From: Gymnorhina tibicen
Taxonomy: Eukaryota; Chordata; Aves; Passeriformes; Artamidae
NCBI GenBank assembly: GCA_013399875.1
Contig: VXAZ01009370.1
Coordinates: 1,329,421 to 1,393,420, forward strand
Direction of reading: 5' to 3'
DNA: 64,000 bases
The translations under genes were made by a program, and so were the position numbers. Shown one piece after another: positions 45,961-58,212 of the stretch. The notes under the pieces were generated by a model. It made no database searches, was not told the origin of the DNA, and worked only from the letters and a program-made list of their open reading frames with translations. Positions within the stretch are counted from its first letter, which is position 1. Each line of letters opens with the position of its first letter.

Positions 45961-48900
45961 GCCCCCCTGCAGGTACCACAGCGCCTGCTTTGTTTAGCGT
46001 TTTCTCGCTTTTCTCCTTAAGGTGTGCACCAAGAAGAATCGGGGCTTGCAAAGTAATTTCTGGGTGGTCAGCGAGCTGCTACTTCCCTCCCCGCCTTGTC
46101 TCATCCTCTCCCGAAGAGAGAGCGGATAGAGTTACGGATCCCAGGAGAGCAGAATAGTTTAATGATCCCTCCTTAAGGTCACTGTCAATGCTGTTGCATA
46201 AATTGACCTACTAGGGGCTTCTGTGAGAGCAGTGCTGTTAGCTGGACGCGGAGGGGTGTAGCGTTACAGAGCGGCGCATGGAAGTCGCCCACTTAAATCA
46301 CTGGAGCATTTTAATTGACATTCAGTAACTCTCCTTTTCTAACAGCTGCCTTTAATGGAGTGAGCACCGCTAATGCCAGTCATGGGGCTGCTCTGTGCTC
46401 CCCTCCACCGCTCCTGCTTGGGCTGCAGGGACAGCTCAGTGCCTGAGAAATGCACCTGAAAATATCATTTATTCACTGCAAAGGGCAAGTGTAAGAACAC
46501 AGACACTCACTCGCTCAACACAACACATGCTGTGAGCAAGTGCAGCTTGGATGGGAAGAGCCAGGTTAAGAAATAAGTGTCCACGTTGGCTGTGGACTGC
46601 TCAGCTCAAGGGTGACTTGAGGCTCTCTGTGAGATTTCCCTGGAAGATGTGGAAGACTTTGCCTGCTCGTTCTGGGGAGAAGGGAAAGCAATGCAGGGAG
46701 GTGGGGAGGTATTCCAGCTGATCCCCTTTCCCTCGCCTCACCTTTCCTCATTGATGTCCTTCAAACCTATTGCATTTTTAAACTTGTGAACGGCTTTTCA
46801 AATTTCACATCAGCATCTCCCTGTCTGAAGACAATACACTTTCAGAGACACTTGCTAACGTGGCAATAATTTCACGTACTCCAGATTTACTCTGCAACAG
46901 CAAACCACCAAATACTCTTTCACCATCACACTGCTTTGCTTTCTTGTGGGCAACTCAAGAGTTGATATAAGGACATGATAGGAAATCCGTCTTGCAGGCT
47001 CAGACCAGACATATTGATCCTACAGAATGAGGATTTGTGCTCTTGAGCATCTCTCCACTAACTATAGCAACAGGAAACTTGTCTGTAAATGCAGAAGGGC
47101 AAAATGAAGAGGAGAGCAAACCCCAAGGCAGGGCATGGTGAAAGTCTAAAATGTATTTTAGACCAAGATATGTTTCTGCTCCCTGAATGTATTTTGGAAC
47201 TTTTTTGTCTTGAAACCAATGCACGTCTCTGGTTGAGATGCACGGCACTCATGAGGGATTGCAAGGTGGCTTAAGAAACCTGAAAACTCTGGTGAGCTAG
47301 AGACAGCCACTCTTGCTCCTGTTGGACAGGGTCTCACTCTGGGAACAGTCTAATTTTTTTCCCAGTTTCTCCCAGTGGGTGAAAACTGATTTTGCTCTCA
47401 TTCCTTGAATGGGGCAGCTGGGGTAAAGCTCTCAGATACAAGTGTGAATGAATGAAGGGATGCCAGATATGAAAAATCCTCTTGAAATTTCATGCAGCTT
47501 CCAGCAAAGCTAGGAAGTAAGTCACAGTCTAGATAATTTTCCATATTTTATTACCTTTTCTCATTATTTTTCTGGTTACAGTGGCTGAACCTGGGGCCAA
47601 TGTCTTCAGGTTCTCAGACAGGCATGATTCACTCTGTTCCAGAATGAACTGTAGCAGTAAGCATAAAATGGATATCTCTTGATCAAGGAGGCATCCCCTC
47701 TGACTTTTCTCATAAGATATTAATAAGAGAGAGGCATTATCAGATTCCATTTAACAGGTGTGTGGAACAAGGGGAAATCTCATAATCATTTAATACCTTC
47801 TGCAGGAACATCCTTCCTCAGCTTTTGCTAATTAGGAAGATGAAGCCATTTTCTATTTTGTTTCCCATTTAAAGCCAAGGACAAAATTCAGGAAAGAGCA
47901 ACAGCAATTTATTTTCTAGGTTTTGCTTTCTTTGTGCAAAGGAATGCCAAGGTAACCTCACAGGGTTTCATTTAAAAACAAGCGTTCAGAGGAAAAATAC
48001 CATGGCTTTAGCCCACTGTCTCTATTAGTTTATTAAAATATTAGTCTTTTAGGTGTGTTAGATTGATTTGCCTTCCATGGTGTTTAAAAATAGCCGTGAG
48101 AATAATGGGCTTCATCAAAAATCATTAACTGGGACGTTACTTTCATTTTTTTAACCACAGAACAAAGTGTCGCAGCCAGATTAAACAAGCCAGAAAGCAT
48201 TTGGAGCGCACACAAACAGCCAGCAATTTTTATATCTATACCTTAACCATGGAAAATCCTGGAAGATATTAGCTGTCTTCCACTGCAGATTGGTCAGAAT
48301 CCCCAAGAAAGGTCAGATTGTTCGAAGTGGCTGGTATTTGTACCAGCTGACATGAAAAGGCTCAGTTATTTATAGTGGTTTGCCTGCATCCCCACAATGC
48401 TGAGGGGCTGAATGAGATTGCAGAGATGAAAGGACGCTTCAGTCTAACAACTGCAAATAGCTGCAGCTCAGCAAACTTCTAAATTATGACATTACCAAGC
48501 CAGAGAGCTGCCCAGCTTAAGCGCAGGTTTTAATCCTTATGGGGTAATGGGATCCCACAAGAACCTTTTTTTCGGAAGGGTGCATTTTATTTTGATGAAG
48601 TTTAGCTCCCTGTGTAGTGCAATCAAACTTTAGGGCTTCCCTTCCAAGTTTCCCTTATGAGCTGTGTCATCTTTATCTGGTTGTGTCAGCCAGCCCCTCT
48701 GATGGAGTTGTTTTTTTTAGCTATAGGACTTGGACAGGGAAAGAAGAGACTGGGGTCATATGAGGAGAGTGTTGGGACTGGGAAGAAATGTGGATCCAAG
48801 TTCATCAGGGTGAATGCTCACCCCTTTTTTGCTGAATATTTGGTAGGCGAGTGACCCACCATAGATCAAGAGGGAGAAAAAGAAGACATTTCTGATGAAA

Positions 48901-50644
48901 AGGAAAACACTGATAAAACTTATGGGAAAAGATAAGGGCAGTGACCATGGCCAATAAGAGCGAAAACTCCTGTAAACCGGCATGAAACTCCAGGAGATCT
49001 CTCTTGAAGAAACCACCCACAGCTTCCAGTTCTACTGGGCTGGTCAGGTCTCTGGGGAAAAGGTGCTTTCTGCTCACCTGCAGGTCCCATGTCAGCAGGG
49101 AATGACAGACATGGAAAGTTGGCCCAAACAGCCAAATGGAAGGAAAAGGCCCTTGCAGTCAGTTCAGCCTCGTGGGAAAACTCCCATTTTGCCCCAGAAG
49201 CAGCAGCAGGGAACAGCTGAGCTGTTGTTTCTTTAAAGCAGTTTGGTTTGGTGTGGGATGCCCTTTGGAGCACGGCTGATGAGGCCAAGCATGAGCAGGG
49301 CGTTATCTCTGAACAGCTCATGAGCCTTCCTGAGCAGATAGCCTGGAAACAGCGCCAGTGACTGGCCCTAATCCTAAAGCCTTCCCTCGCACAGATAAAC
49401 CCCCTACAGCGAGAGGGACAGAGGAAATTACTGATATTCACTCATCTATTTATATTTAGACAAAAGATTAAACAACTTGGAACTGCCGTGCTATGTCCAT
49501 GGAGAGGCTCCTGCAAGCATGTGAGTGCTTGCAAGGCTTCTCTGCACAGGCTTAACTGGAAATGGGCTTGGGATTGTGGGCATTTTCCAGCAGACTGTAC
49601 TCCCTCAGTGAAGGAAAGCTAGGTTTGGAAAGGAATCATACTGGTTTTTTTCAGGGTGAAATTACCGAGAACCACCATTTTTAAGAAAGCGAAAGATTCC
49701 TGTTGAATTTGTGTTTTTATAAAACTCTAAATAATTCCCCAGACATAAAGCATCGTCACTTCGTGAGGACTGCAGGCACGTTGAAACAAATCTTTGCAAA
49801 TAGGGTGTTCTGATGCTATCAGGGCAAAATCACTCAGGATTTCCATTTCATAGGAAATTTCAACCTTTCTTGTTCTGTTTCCGGTAAGGTACGAAAAAAG
49901 AAATAATCAGAAGATTGTAATATCCCTGGCTTCAAAGGGAAATTCCAGGTTTCAACCAGCTTTGCTAAACCTCCCTCTGCTCTTGACTGGCACTGGGCCC
50001 GTGCCAAGCTAGGCACCCGAGAAATTTTATGGGATTACCACATTATTTCATGATCCCTTCTCCCTCCTTCTTACTTGGAGTAGACATCTCCTCACAAAGA
50101 ACATGTGAGAAGCAGCACCTCTTCTCTGTGTCCTGCCCCATGACACAGCATGGCACAAGCAACCTTTGACCGGTCACCTGGAAATGCTTTGCTTTTCACC
50201 CTCATGTTATTGCCAAGCGAGTTGGACAGAGCAACTTCTGGCTCGGTTGTGTTTGGGTGGTTTTGAGGGATAGCTCCACGAAGCAACTTCTGACCATCAC
50301 TGACTGCTCTAAAAAGACTTTTTAAAGGGTTTTGGTGTTGGAGAAGACATTAGCAATCGTTTTTCAGGTAGTGTTTCAGCTATTTTACTAGAAGCTTGCA
50401 GAGACTGGATGGCCTTAATGAAGCTTGCCTTTATTAATTTGCCTTGGTCAGATTGTTGTGCCCTAAGTCCAAGACCTAGACCACTAACCTGTGCTTGGGA
50501 TACTCAATATATGAAAATCAAGAGTGACAGCTCCCACACCATGGGACACCTGCTCTGCCAGGGCTGTCTCTGCAGGGTGAGAGTTTTCTTCGGGGTGGTC
50601 TGAAAGGACGGCACGGACCTCTGCGGGAATGCAGTCTCACCACG
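45961..50644. other. Non-coding stretch, no gene recognised
   Basis: The section 46130-46400 contains several homeodomain-type words (TTTTAATTGACA, CTTTAATGG) and could be regulatory. At 49512-49533 an 8-bp perfect inverted repeat (TGCAAGCA / TGCTTGCA) has a 6-base loop. The minus-strand frame of 173 codons at 48920-49441 is within chance expectation and has no domain. No mobile element is seen before 50645. Confidence 0.4.
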
Positions 50645-50845
50645 GAGTGGATCGGGGTGGAAGGACCACTGGGGGTCATCCAGTCCAGCCTCCCTGCTCA
50701 AACAAGAGTCCCCAGAGCACACTGCTCAGGCCTGTGTCCAGACACCTTTTGGATATCTCAGGGAAGGGGACTGCACAACCTCCCTGAGCACTGTTCCTGT
50801 GCTCAGTCACCTGCACAGTTAAGAAGTTCACAGATGTCTTCAGTT
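50645..50845 (-). mobile_element. CR1: CR1 LINE fragment
   Basis: Read on the plus strand, the order is GAGTGGATCGGGGTGGAAGG, GGGGTCATCCAGTCCAGCCT, CCCTGCTCAAACAAGAGTCC, GTCCAGACACCTTTTGGATA, TCTCAGGGAAGGGGACTGCA, and GTGCTCAGTCACCTGCACAG. This is the reverse complement of a well-known avian CR1 3' region, so the element lies on the minus strand. It is about 200 bp, truncated at the 5' end. The terminal ATTCT repeat is worn away or missing. It is non-coding and not mobile. Confidence 0.85.
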
Positions 50846-53800
50846 TCTTCTCCAAATACCTGGACCTTTAGCATATAAATACACAGCAAAACCACTCCAA
50901 TCCAGCAATTCAGAAATCCAATCTAATGATTCCAGTTTGCCCCAGGCCTCACCAAACACAAGGCCACAGCGAAGCTTTCTTCCCCAAGAAGAGATGAGCG
51001 AAGACACTGGTGACAGATGTTAATTAGAGTGTAAAAATCACCTCTGGAAAGAGCTCAGACATGTCGTGGAGCCTCCCAGTATACATTTATTCCCTTGGAA
51101 CTTGCTTGTTGGTCCTACAATTAGCGTGGAGCCTGGCCCCGCAGTGCACAGTGTACAGGAGGTGGCATTAAGGAGGTCCTGTTTTCTTAGACTTGTTATT
51201 TCCCTCCTTGCTATCTGCAGTGTATATTTATGTTAATTGGAGCAATACATCTGTCCTCAGAGTTTATCAGATTCAAGGAGATAAGATATTGCCATCAAAG
51301 CCTATTTTGAGCTGCGAGCTCCCCAGTAAATCAATGTTACATGAATTAAGATTGCCTTGAGATTGTCTCTAGAACATTTCATCTGCCCATATCTGGAAAG
51401 AGTTTCTAATCAGAACTCTGTAAAAAAAAGTCTTTAGGAATTTTCTCGTGCAGCTTACAAACTCTGTGGTCTCAAACAGGCTTTAATTACCAGGGCTTCA
51501 ATGGCAGCAATTTTATGAAGCTTCAGAAGTGAAATTGTTTATACTCTGGTGATAAGGACTTCATAGGAGCCAGTAAAACATAAAGCAGAATTCCACAGCA
51601 AGAGAAAGATTTTTAAATGGATTTTTACAGATAATTCGTAGCCTTTTCCACCAACAGTGAAGATACATAGTGTGTTAATGGGCACTTATGCTTCTTTATT
51701 TTTGGTACTTTTACCTGGCGCTCCTACCTTTCACTTTGCCATTTTTGGATGGAAATTCAACCCCGTTTCTGTCCATTTGAATACAGAAAATGCCAAGCAT
51801 TCTTCCACCTACCACAAAAAATCTACCTTTTAGGACAGCTGTCACCACAACACAAGCCCTGCCAGAAGCTCCACGTGGATCATAGTGGCTGGCATTCTGC
51901 ACTCACCTGCTGGCCACAATGGAAGGCAAATATGGAAGGGTGGTCTTGCATGTCAGAGCTGAAGTAAACATGTGGTAGCGTTGGGGCAGGTGAAGAGTGC
52001 CAGTATATACAGGAAGAGCTTCAATTATCCAGTGCTGCTGAGTCTGGACCTCCAGAAGGATAAATATTTACCACTCTAAATGAAATATATATGTTACTTA
52101 AGTGTTTGTTGCAGTCTGTCTAGGATAGGTCAGGGAAGAGTAAAAACTGTGTAATTGTCAAATGGTCCTTGAACTAGAAGCTTTCCTCTGTGCGGACAGG
52201 TGCTATTTTAAAGTTCTACCACCTGCAGAAATCTTCATCTCAGTCTCATCAGAAAAGCTCAAGTTCGTCTAACTGGTGACACTGTTCTGCCTGCAGGCAC
52301 TGGGGTCCAGGGCATGCCCTAATAATTGATGAGCCCTAAGTCCTGTCCTTGCCTTTGCCACCGGTTTGTGGGGTGAAAACAGGGGAACTGTTTGTCCTCT
52401 GTGGTAGTGCCAGCATTGCATCTGAAGTGCCAGCCAAGCCTTTGCTCAAGGCCAGACTTGTCCACGAGATTTGGGTGCAGGTGCAGATGAGTCCAAAGCA
52501 CAGGAAAGAAGACGAGTTTGACTCTTCTGGACTGTGACTTCCTCCACTTCCGCGGTGAAATGACTCCAGGTGCTACTGCCAAGCAAATAATAACACCACA
52601 ACTTCTTACAGTCAGTTTTACTCTGCTGGAAGGAGTGGGTCTGACCCAGTCCCAGCCTGGACAAGCCTCTGTCACGTGAAGCTTGCTTTGATTTATGCCT
52701 GCACTTAACAGGATCCAGGTGGCCCAAGCAGAGCGTGGAGTCGTCGTCGCTCCCCGCTCCAGATGAGCGCCGGGTGTTTCTCGCCAGGCCACTCAAACAG
52801 CAGCGTGATGTTGGCCACTCCATAGCACTGTAAATCAGGCTGCAAACCCCCACGTTTGGAGCGGATAATGTCACTGCCTGGGGCAACACCGCAGACACTG
52901 CTTTATTTGCTTTGAACAGAATTAAGATGAGGAATAAAAACGCAGCTTTTGACAGCAGTTCAATTTTAAATAGACAGCATATTAAATACAGTTTCTTAGG
53001 GCAGCGGGTTAATTATGCAACCTCTTTCCATCGCAACTTGTTTATAGGAATGGGCTGAATCACCCCTGCTTGTTGTGCTTCACATCTCTCAGGGCTGGCT
53101 TTCATTTTGGCAGAGCAGTCACCCCTTTGCAGTATTTTGACACACATCGCAGTGTTTTTGTCTGCGAAGCCACGTTATCAGACTCATGTTCTCGGACAGC
53201 CTCTGGGCTAAGTGGGTTTCTGGAGCTTGGCAGCACAGGCATGTTTTACTTACCGCCTCCCTAAAAATACAGGTTGCTGCAGCGAGGATAATTGATCGTA
53301 CTCAAGAAACACGCTGGTCTTACCACAACTTCCTTAACCCTTTTGCTGGTTTGGGCACTTCTGCATCCCACAAATTGCTGTGCTTCTATAAAGTGAGAAT
53401 TTTTTAAAAAACAGATCTGTGGGGATGCTCCAAGTGACGGGCAAGCTGCGTGCGTTGATTTTTCTGGCAAATGGGGCCTTGCTAATTAATATAAAAATTT
53501 AGTTGGTATATATGGTCTTAGATTGTAAAGTTATTTCTCATAAGATAATAAAAAAGCAGTTGTTTAAAAAAATTAAAGAAGTGGAAAACAATAAAAATAC
53601 CTGAAAATCGTATGGCTATGGGCCTTTATATTGAAGATATATATATTTTAAATGATCTAGAAAGCTGTTCTTGAGTGCCAAGAGCAGCAGCAGAGTGTCT
53701 GTTCATACACACATGTACACACTGATGTTTCTGACCCTTTTTACTGGGTACCCTTCTCTTCTAGGAGCACAAAGTACATTGAAAGGGCCTCATTTTCACT

Positions 53801-55884
53801 GGCTGGAGCTCAGTGTATATTTGCACAAACCAGCTTGTATCAGAATCTGGCCCTGAAAAGCTTTTTTTCCCCCAATGATACATAATAAATCTTCCACCTG
53901 AAGGATTTTCAGACACGCTCCTACTTGACTCAGGAGTAATGTTTATTGGAAAAAAACTTTGATGGAAAGGGTTTTTTTCCCCAATCAGTAAAATGTGGTA
54001 GCGCTAAAATAATAATAAAAAAGAGAAGTTTGTGAGCTCATGTTGCTTTTGGGGGAATTTCATTTAAAAAAAGTGATGAAAAAGTTCCAATAATGTTGAA
54101 ACATCCTAAATTATCTCCATACCTGAAAAAAAGTCAGATATATTATTTTCTTTTGAACTTCTGTCATTTGTTCTTAAAAATTAATACTATATTATATATT
54201 AAAGTATAAAACATCCATGAGGGAAACACAATTGTTAATTTCTACCAAGCCAAAAATTTTCCATGTGGAACCAAACAAATTTTGCTCTGAAAGGGAATGA
54301 TATAATTTCTGGAATCCCTGAATCTCTGTCAAATGAAATTCGGTTTCCTTTTGTTCTCGAGCAAAATTATCAGTGTGAAAAAGACCCCCAAAAAGAAAAC
54401 AATGCATTGATTCATCAAGCAACCCATTTTTTCCCCCTGGAGTCCTGCAGTATTTCGCATTCTGAATTCACTTGTTTTTTTTTTATTTCAAATGTCTCAG
54501 TTAGTATTTTATGGAAAGCTTTCCTCTTCTAGGTTCAAGGTCTGGTGGCTGAAATTTCAGACAATGCACCAGTCCATTTCCTTCTCTTGTCCTCAAAGTG
54601 TTTTCTCTTGAGGTCTACAGTATGAAAGTTGTGTGTGCAGTTAATCAGCAAGAAATTGCCCCAGTGACAGATAAATCCACAAGACTTTCTAAATTTTACA
54701 AGAGCAAAAATACTCGTGGCAGGTGTGACATTTCCTCCCGCGGTCACAGCCCGTGGTTCTCAACCACAGTTAGGAATGTTTTTGTTCACGTTATTTTGCA
54801 GGAATTTGCTCTGTGCTAGGTAGCAAGTAAGGAACGGTGGGTCACAAGCAAAATATCCCCAAGCAAATCCTGTCAAAAACAATGTACTTATGGAGAGCCA
54901 CTGCAGGAGAAAATCTGGAGGACAGCAGACCAGGTGTCACCTGGTTGATCACCATCTTCATTAAACTACCAGTTCCAGTTTCCTGAGGATGCTCTTATGC
55001 TAGTTTCGGGTCGATATAGGGAATAAATAACTGATGAGTCCTCTGAGATCTTACTCCAAGCCAGCAGCTTTCTTCCTTTCACAGAAAACCGGTGTGACCA
55101 CACAAGTGTGGATCCCCAATGGTTCCTCCACTAGCAAGAAAACATAGCCAGTGCATAAGGTAACAGCTTTCTGTGCTTTCTGGGGGATTGATCCCTTGGA
55201 TGGCATAAAAAAGTGGGACATGTTCATCCAAGAATGGCAAACGGCTTTCAGGAGAAAGCTGCAGTTCTTTGTTTAAAAGTTGAGATTGCACAAACCATGC
55301 AGTAACAGGAAAGGTTTATAAACAGGAGATAAAGGTCAGTGTCTAATTGATGTGACAAGACTTTCACCCTGTCATAAAGAAAAAAACAAAACAAATGAAA
55401 AACCAAACCAAAATAAGAAAGGCACAAAAAGCCTTGAGGTGCTTTTCTTCTGTCTCTTGACAGGTCCTTCAAGCTCCACGTCCTGTGACTGTGGATGTCT
55501 CTCTGTTTTAGAGTGCTGTTCTTACTGAGAGATATCAGTCTTCCTCAAATGTGAAGAAATAGGCAGCATCTTTCTGGAGCCAAAAAAGGAGCTTGTTTAA
55601 AAGTATCTCAGCCTCCAATTCTCCCTGTAGGTAGGTGTGGAACAGCTCTCTCCAAACCTTCATTTTTCCCCTCATTTCTAGCAGAGAATAACACTGCAGG
55701 GAAAGACAGCACGAAAATGGGGGATCTGCGGTGAAAGACAAGTCCAGATATCATGGCCAGCTTGCATCAAATGAAGCTTCTGCTAGTGCTATCTAAGTGA
55801 CTTAGTGTTAGTATGCCTTTCTCAGTCCTTGGAGCTGGATATCAGCAGCTTCCAACAGGTTCCTTCCATGCCTGTCCCCTTCTT
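50846..55884. other. Non-coding stretch, no gene recognised
   Basis: The section 51160-51560 is even-textured AT-rich DNA that could be conserved and non-coding. Minus-strand frames of 150 and 157 codons at 52319-52898 overlap one another in different phases and are likely chance. From 53460 to 54520 the DNA is strongly AT-rich with many short A and T runs. No repeat family is recognised. Confidence 0.4.
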
Positions 55885-55920
55885 CCGCCCCCAGTACTCA
55901 CCTATATAAGTTGAGAGAGG
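55885..55920 (+). promoter_or_regulatory. GC box plus TATA-box pair, candidate core promoter
   Basis: CCGCCCCC (55885-55892, the reverse of the Sp1 GC box) lies 20 bp before TATATAAG (55913-55920). This spacing and order suit a plus-strand core promoter with a start near 55945-55950. No open frame of note or clear first exon follows closely, so a functional transcript is not shown. Chance pairing is quite possible. Confidence 0.22.
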
Positions 55921-56908
55921 ATGGAACTTCACAGCTTGTCACCTGAGAGCCAGCCAATTTTCTTTGCCCATGTTTTGAGATGAACAGAGACAGAAGAAAG
56001 AAAAAAAAAATGGAGAAGCCTACATATTTAATCTAGGAAAAATACTACAGCCAGGGAAGTGTCAGTGCTGTGGGAGCGAGCCAAGAGCAAAGATGCTGAG
56101 GCTGGGACTGCCAGTCTGCACTGCTGCCCTCTCTGCTCCTCTTAGCTGTGGCAGCTGGGGGAAAGGCAACCTTCACGGGAGGACACTGCACCTTCTTCAG
56201 GTTGTGCCAATAAGCCCAGACTCCGAAGGGTGACCTGTTTTTCTGTTTACTGTTTGTTCCCAGTCCTCCCAGTCTTCCCAAAACTACTTCACAGGCAGAG
56301 TTTCAAGGGCACAGCATTTGATTTTTCCAAGTGCCGGAGTTTTCTGTGATCCTGCTCCAGTTTGAAGTGGTGTCAGTGGATGCATTAAAACATTCCCTTT
56401 TTTGTGTGCTTTCCCATTCTGCTTTGGCAGCAGACCGGCTTAAAAATCGAGAACTGATCCTTCCAGTTGTTGTTTTTGGGCAGACAATGCAAGCATTGTG
56501 CATTGCTTAAATGGAGCAGATTCCCGTTGTTTACACTTCTTCTTGTGGCATTGTCAGGCTTAAGCAATTTGTCTGCTGATAGCCCCATATTAGGAGTTCT
56601 CATCTGCAGACTCACTGGAAGATATGATCAGAACCAGATCTGTGGTGGCAGTCCACATGTCACTGCCAACTCTGCGGAGTGATAGACAGCCTCATAAAAA
56701 GGCCACAGGGCGAGCTGAGCCAGAGATGTTTGCTAGTCTGAGTGGCACTGTTATGTATGAATGATTCACATCTGTCGTGAAAGCAAGCACTAAACGTGAG
56801 GAGAAGGTAGATAAGGAGAGAGATGTGACAGTTCTTCCAGCTGGATTTTCCTTCCTGGACTTTGGAGTCTCTAAGCTGAAATGCATTTGACTGCTGTGTG
56901 ACATCATC
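55921..56908. other. Non-coding stretch, no gene recognised
   Basis: Unique DNA downstream of the candidate promoter words. Short frames occur on both strands near 56300-56680 without splice or family support. I see no repeat until the AAT array. Confidence 0.45.

Positions 56909-56961
<53 letters not shown>
56909..56961 (+). repeat. AAT trinucleotide microsatellite
   Basis: Seventeen uninterrupted AAT units (56911-56961) follow three CAT units (from 56902). It is the second long AAT array in the window. The CAT-to-AAT switch suggests that slippage grew from a short ATC/AAT seed. It is probably length-variable. Confidence 0.97.
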
Positions 56962-56962
<1 letters not shown>

Positions 56963-57979
56963 CCTTAAGCCATTCCAGGTGTGTTGGTATTTTTCATCTG
57001 CTTTGAACTCTTAATTTTGCTTCTTTCTCTAGAGGAGGGCATGCTGTGAACAAGGGCAACTTGATATGGCTTTCGCTTTTGAAATGCTTTCTTGGAGCTT
57101 TCCACTTTCAGGGAGCTTCCTATGAAGCCGTGCATATGGTCTAATTAAAAGCTTATGTGGCTGAGGTAGATAAGTAAGGGGAGGTTTTATTTGGAAAGAA
57201 CACTTGCTGCATTTTGGCGAGGCTTTTACCTGAAAGACATTTTGATTTGCCACATCCCACAAATGTTTGCACCTCCGTGCTGGCCTGCACACAGGCTGCA
57301 CTGATTCCTGCTCCCAGCCATTTCTGACATGGGATCTGTCTTGCTGCACTCCTGTTTACGTTTTATAAACTTAAATTCTGCTTCTCACCAACATGCCTTG
57401 CCTGTGATCAGTCCCTGCTTTGTAGCCCACGATGAAGACAGCTCACCCTGAGTTTTCAGGCTCCATTTGTTGACCTTGATCTGCAGGAAGGAAGCAAGGA
57501 TTGCTGGAGCAGAGCAGTCCTTTCTGGGAAGTAACCCTCTGTGACTTTGTCACACAGATTTCCTTGTTTAGCCCCATCTTCACAGCTCATTACAAGCGCA
57601 AAACCACTTATTCAAAATACAACTGTGGCCTGTTTCGTTGCCATTTACCGAGAAAAAGTTCTGTTTTCTGAGCATTAGCAGAAGATACATGGAGTGTGGC
57701 ACCTCCCCACAACATCAGCTCCTGGTGTGGTTCCATGTCGAGCTGACACCAGCAGCGATCACTACAGCTGCCTGTGCCTTCCTCTTAGCCTTTGGCAAAA
57801 TTACCAGGAATTGGTAACCAGGCCTTGTAAAGGTCTCCTCTGGAATTTTTTTCCCTGCTGGGTGTATTCCTTTGCCTGAATATTTTGACGAATGTTCTAG
57901 CAAAAATAGCTCCTTTATTTTGAAGGCCCAAAACATGATGAAAAAATGATACAAACGACTTTAAAACAGCTTTTTGCAG
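56962..57979. other. Non-coding stretch, no gene recognised
   Basis: Unique DNA. The minus-strand frame at 57029-57349 (106 codons) is unremarkable. A CTTTTTGCAG acceptor at the right end belongs to the next candidate. Confidence 0.45.
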
Positions 57980-58210
57980 TTATTTCATCCATAAGCTTGC
58001 AGTGCTGTTTTCCTTTGGAGCGTGAAAATGAGCTGGGTATGTCACCTGGGGACCAGGTTGTGGCTTTCCAGGAGAGAACTTTTGAAATTTCTGAGCACTG
58101 CTGCCTGCACATTCTCAAGCTGTTAAACTTGTTTGAAGACAGTGGCTTCAGCAATCAGACCCTGCACTTGGATGTGCTCCTCAAGGCTGACCAAGACCAT
58201 TCAACACAGG
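57980..58210 (+). CDS. Candidate coding exon, unknown gene
   Basis: The acceptor AAACAGCTTTTTGCAG (AG ending at 57979) and the consensus donor ACAGG|GTAAGGAA (GT at 58211-58212) bound 231 bases with one frame open throughout. An alternative acceptor ends at 58002. The peptide has globular composition: a CCFPLERENELGMSPGDQVV region, then EISEHCCLHILKLLNLFED, and SNQTLHLDVLLKADQDHSTQ with an N-glycosylation-type NQT. No family is recognised. The same frame also has an ATG just upstream (57946), so a first exon is possible. Together with the 18.0 kb candidate this is among the most protein-like segments. Confidence 0.3.
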
Positions 58211-58212
58211 GT

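Noticed and set aside
45605..46157. Frames of 179 (+) and 148 (-) codons
   Set aside because: They coincide with the GC-rich patch, which lacks stop codons in many phases, and the peptides are low-complexity.
48920..49441. 173-codon minus-strand frame
   Set aside because: No recognisable domain, and several other phases are also open. About one such frame is expected by chance.
52319..52898. Two long overlapping minus-strand frames
   Set aside because: Different phases over the same bases, with no splice support or family.
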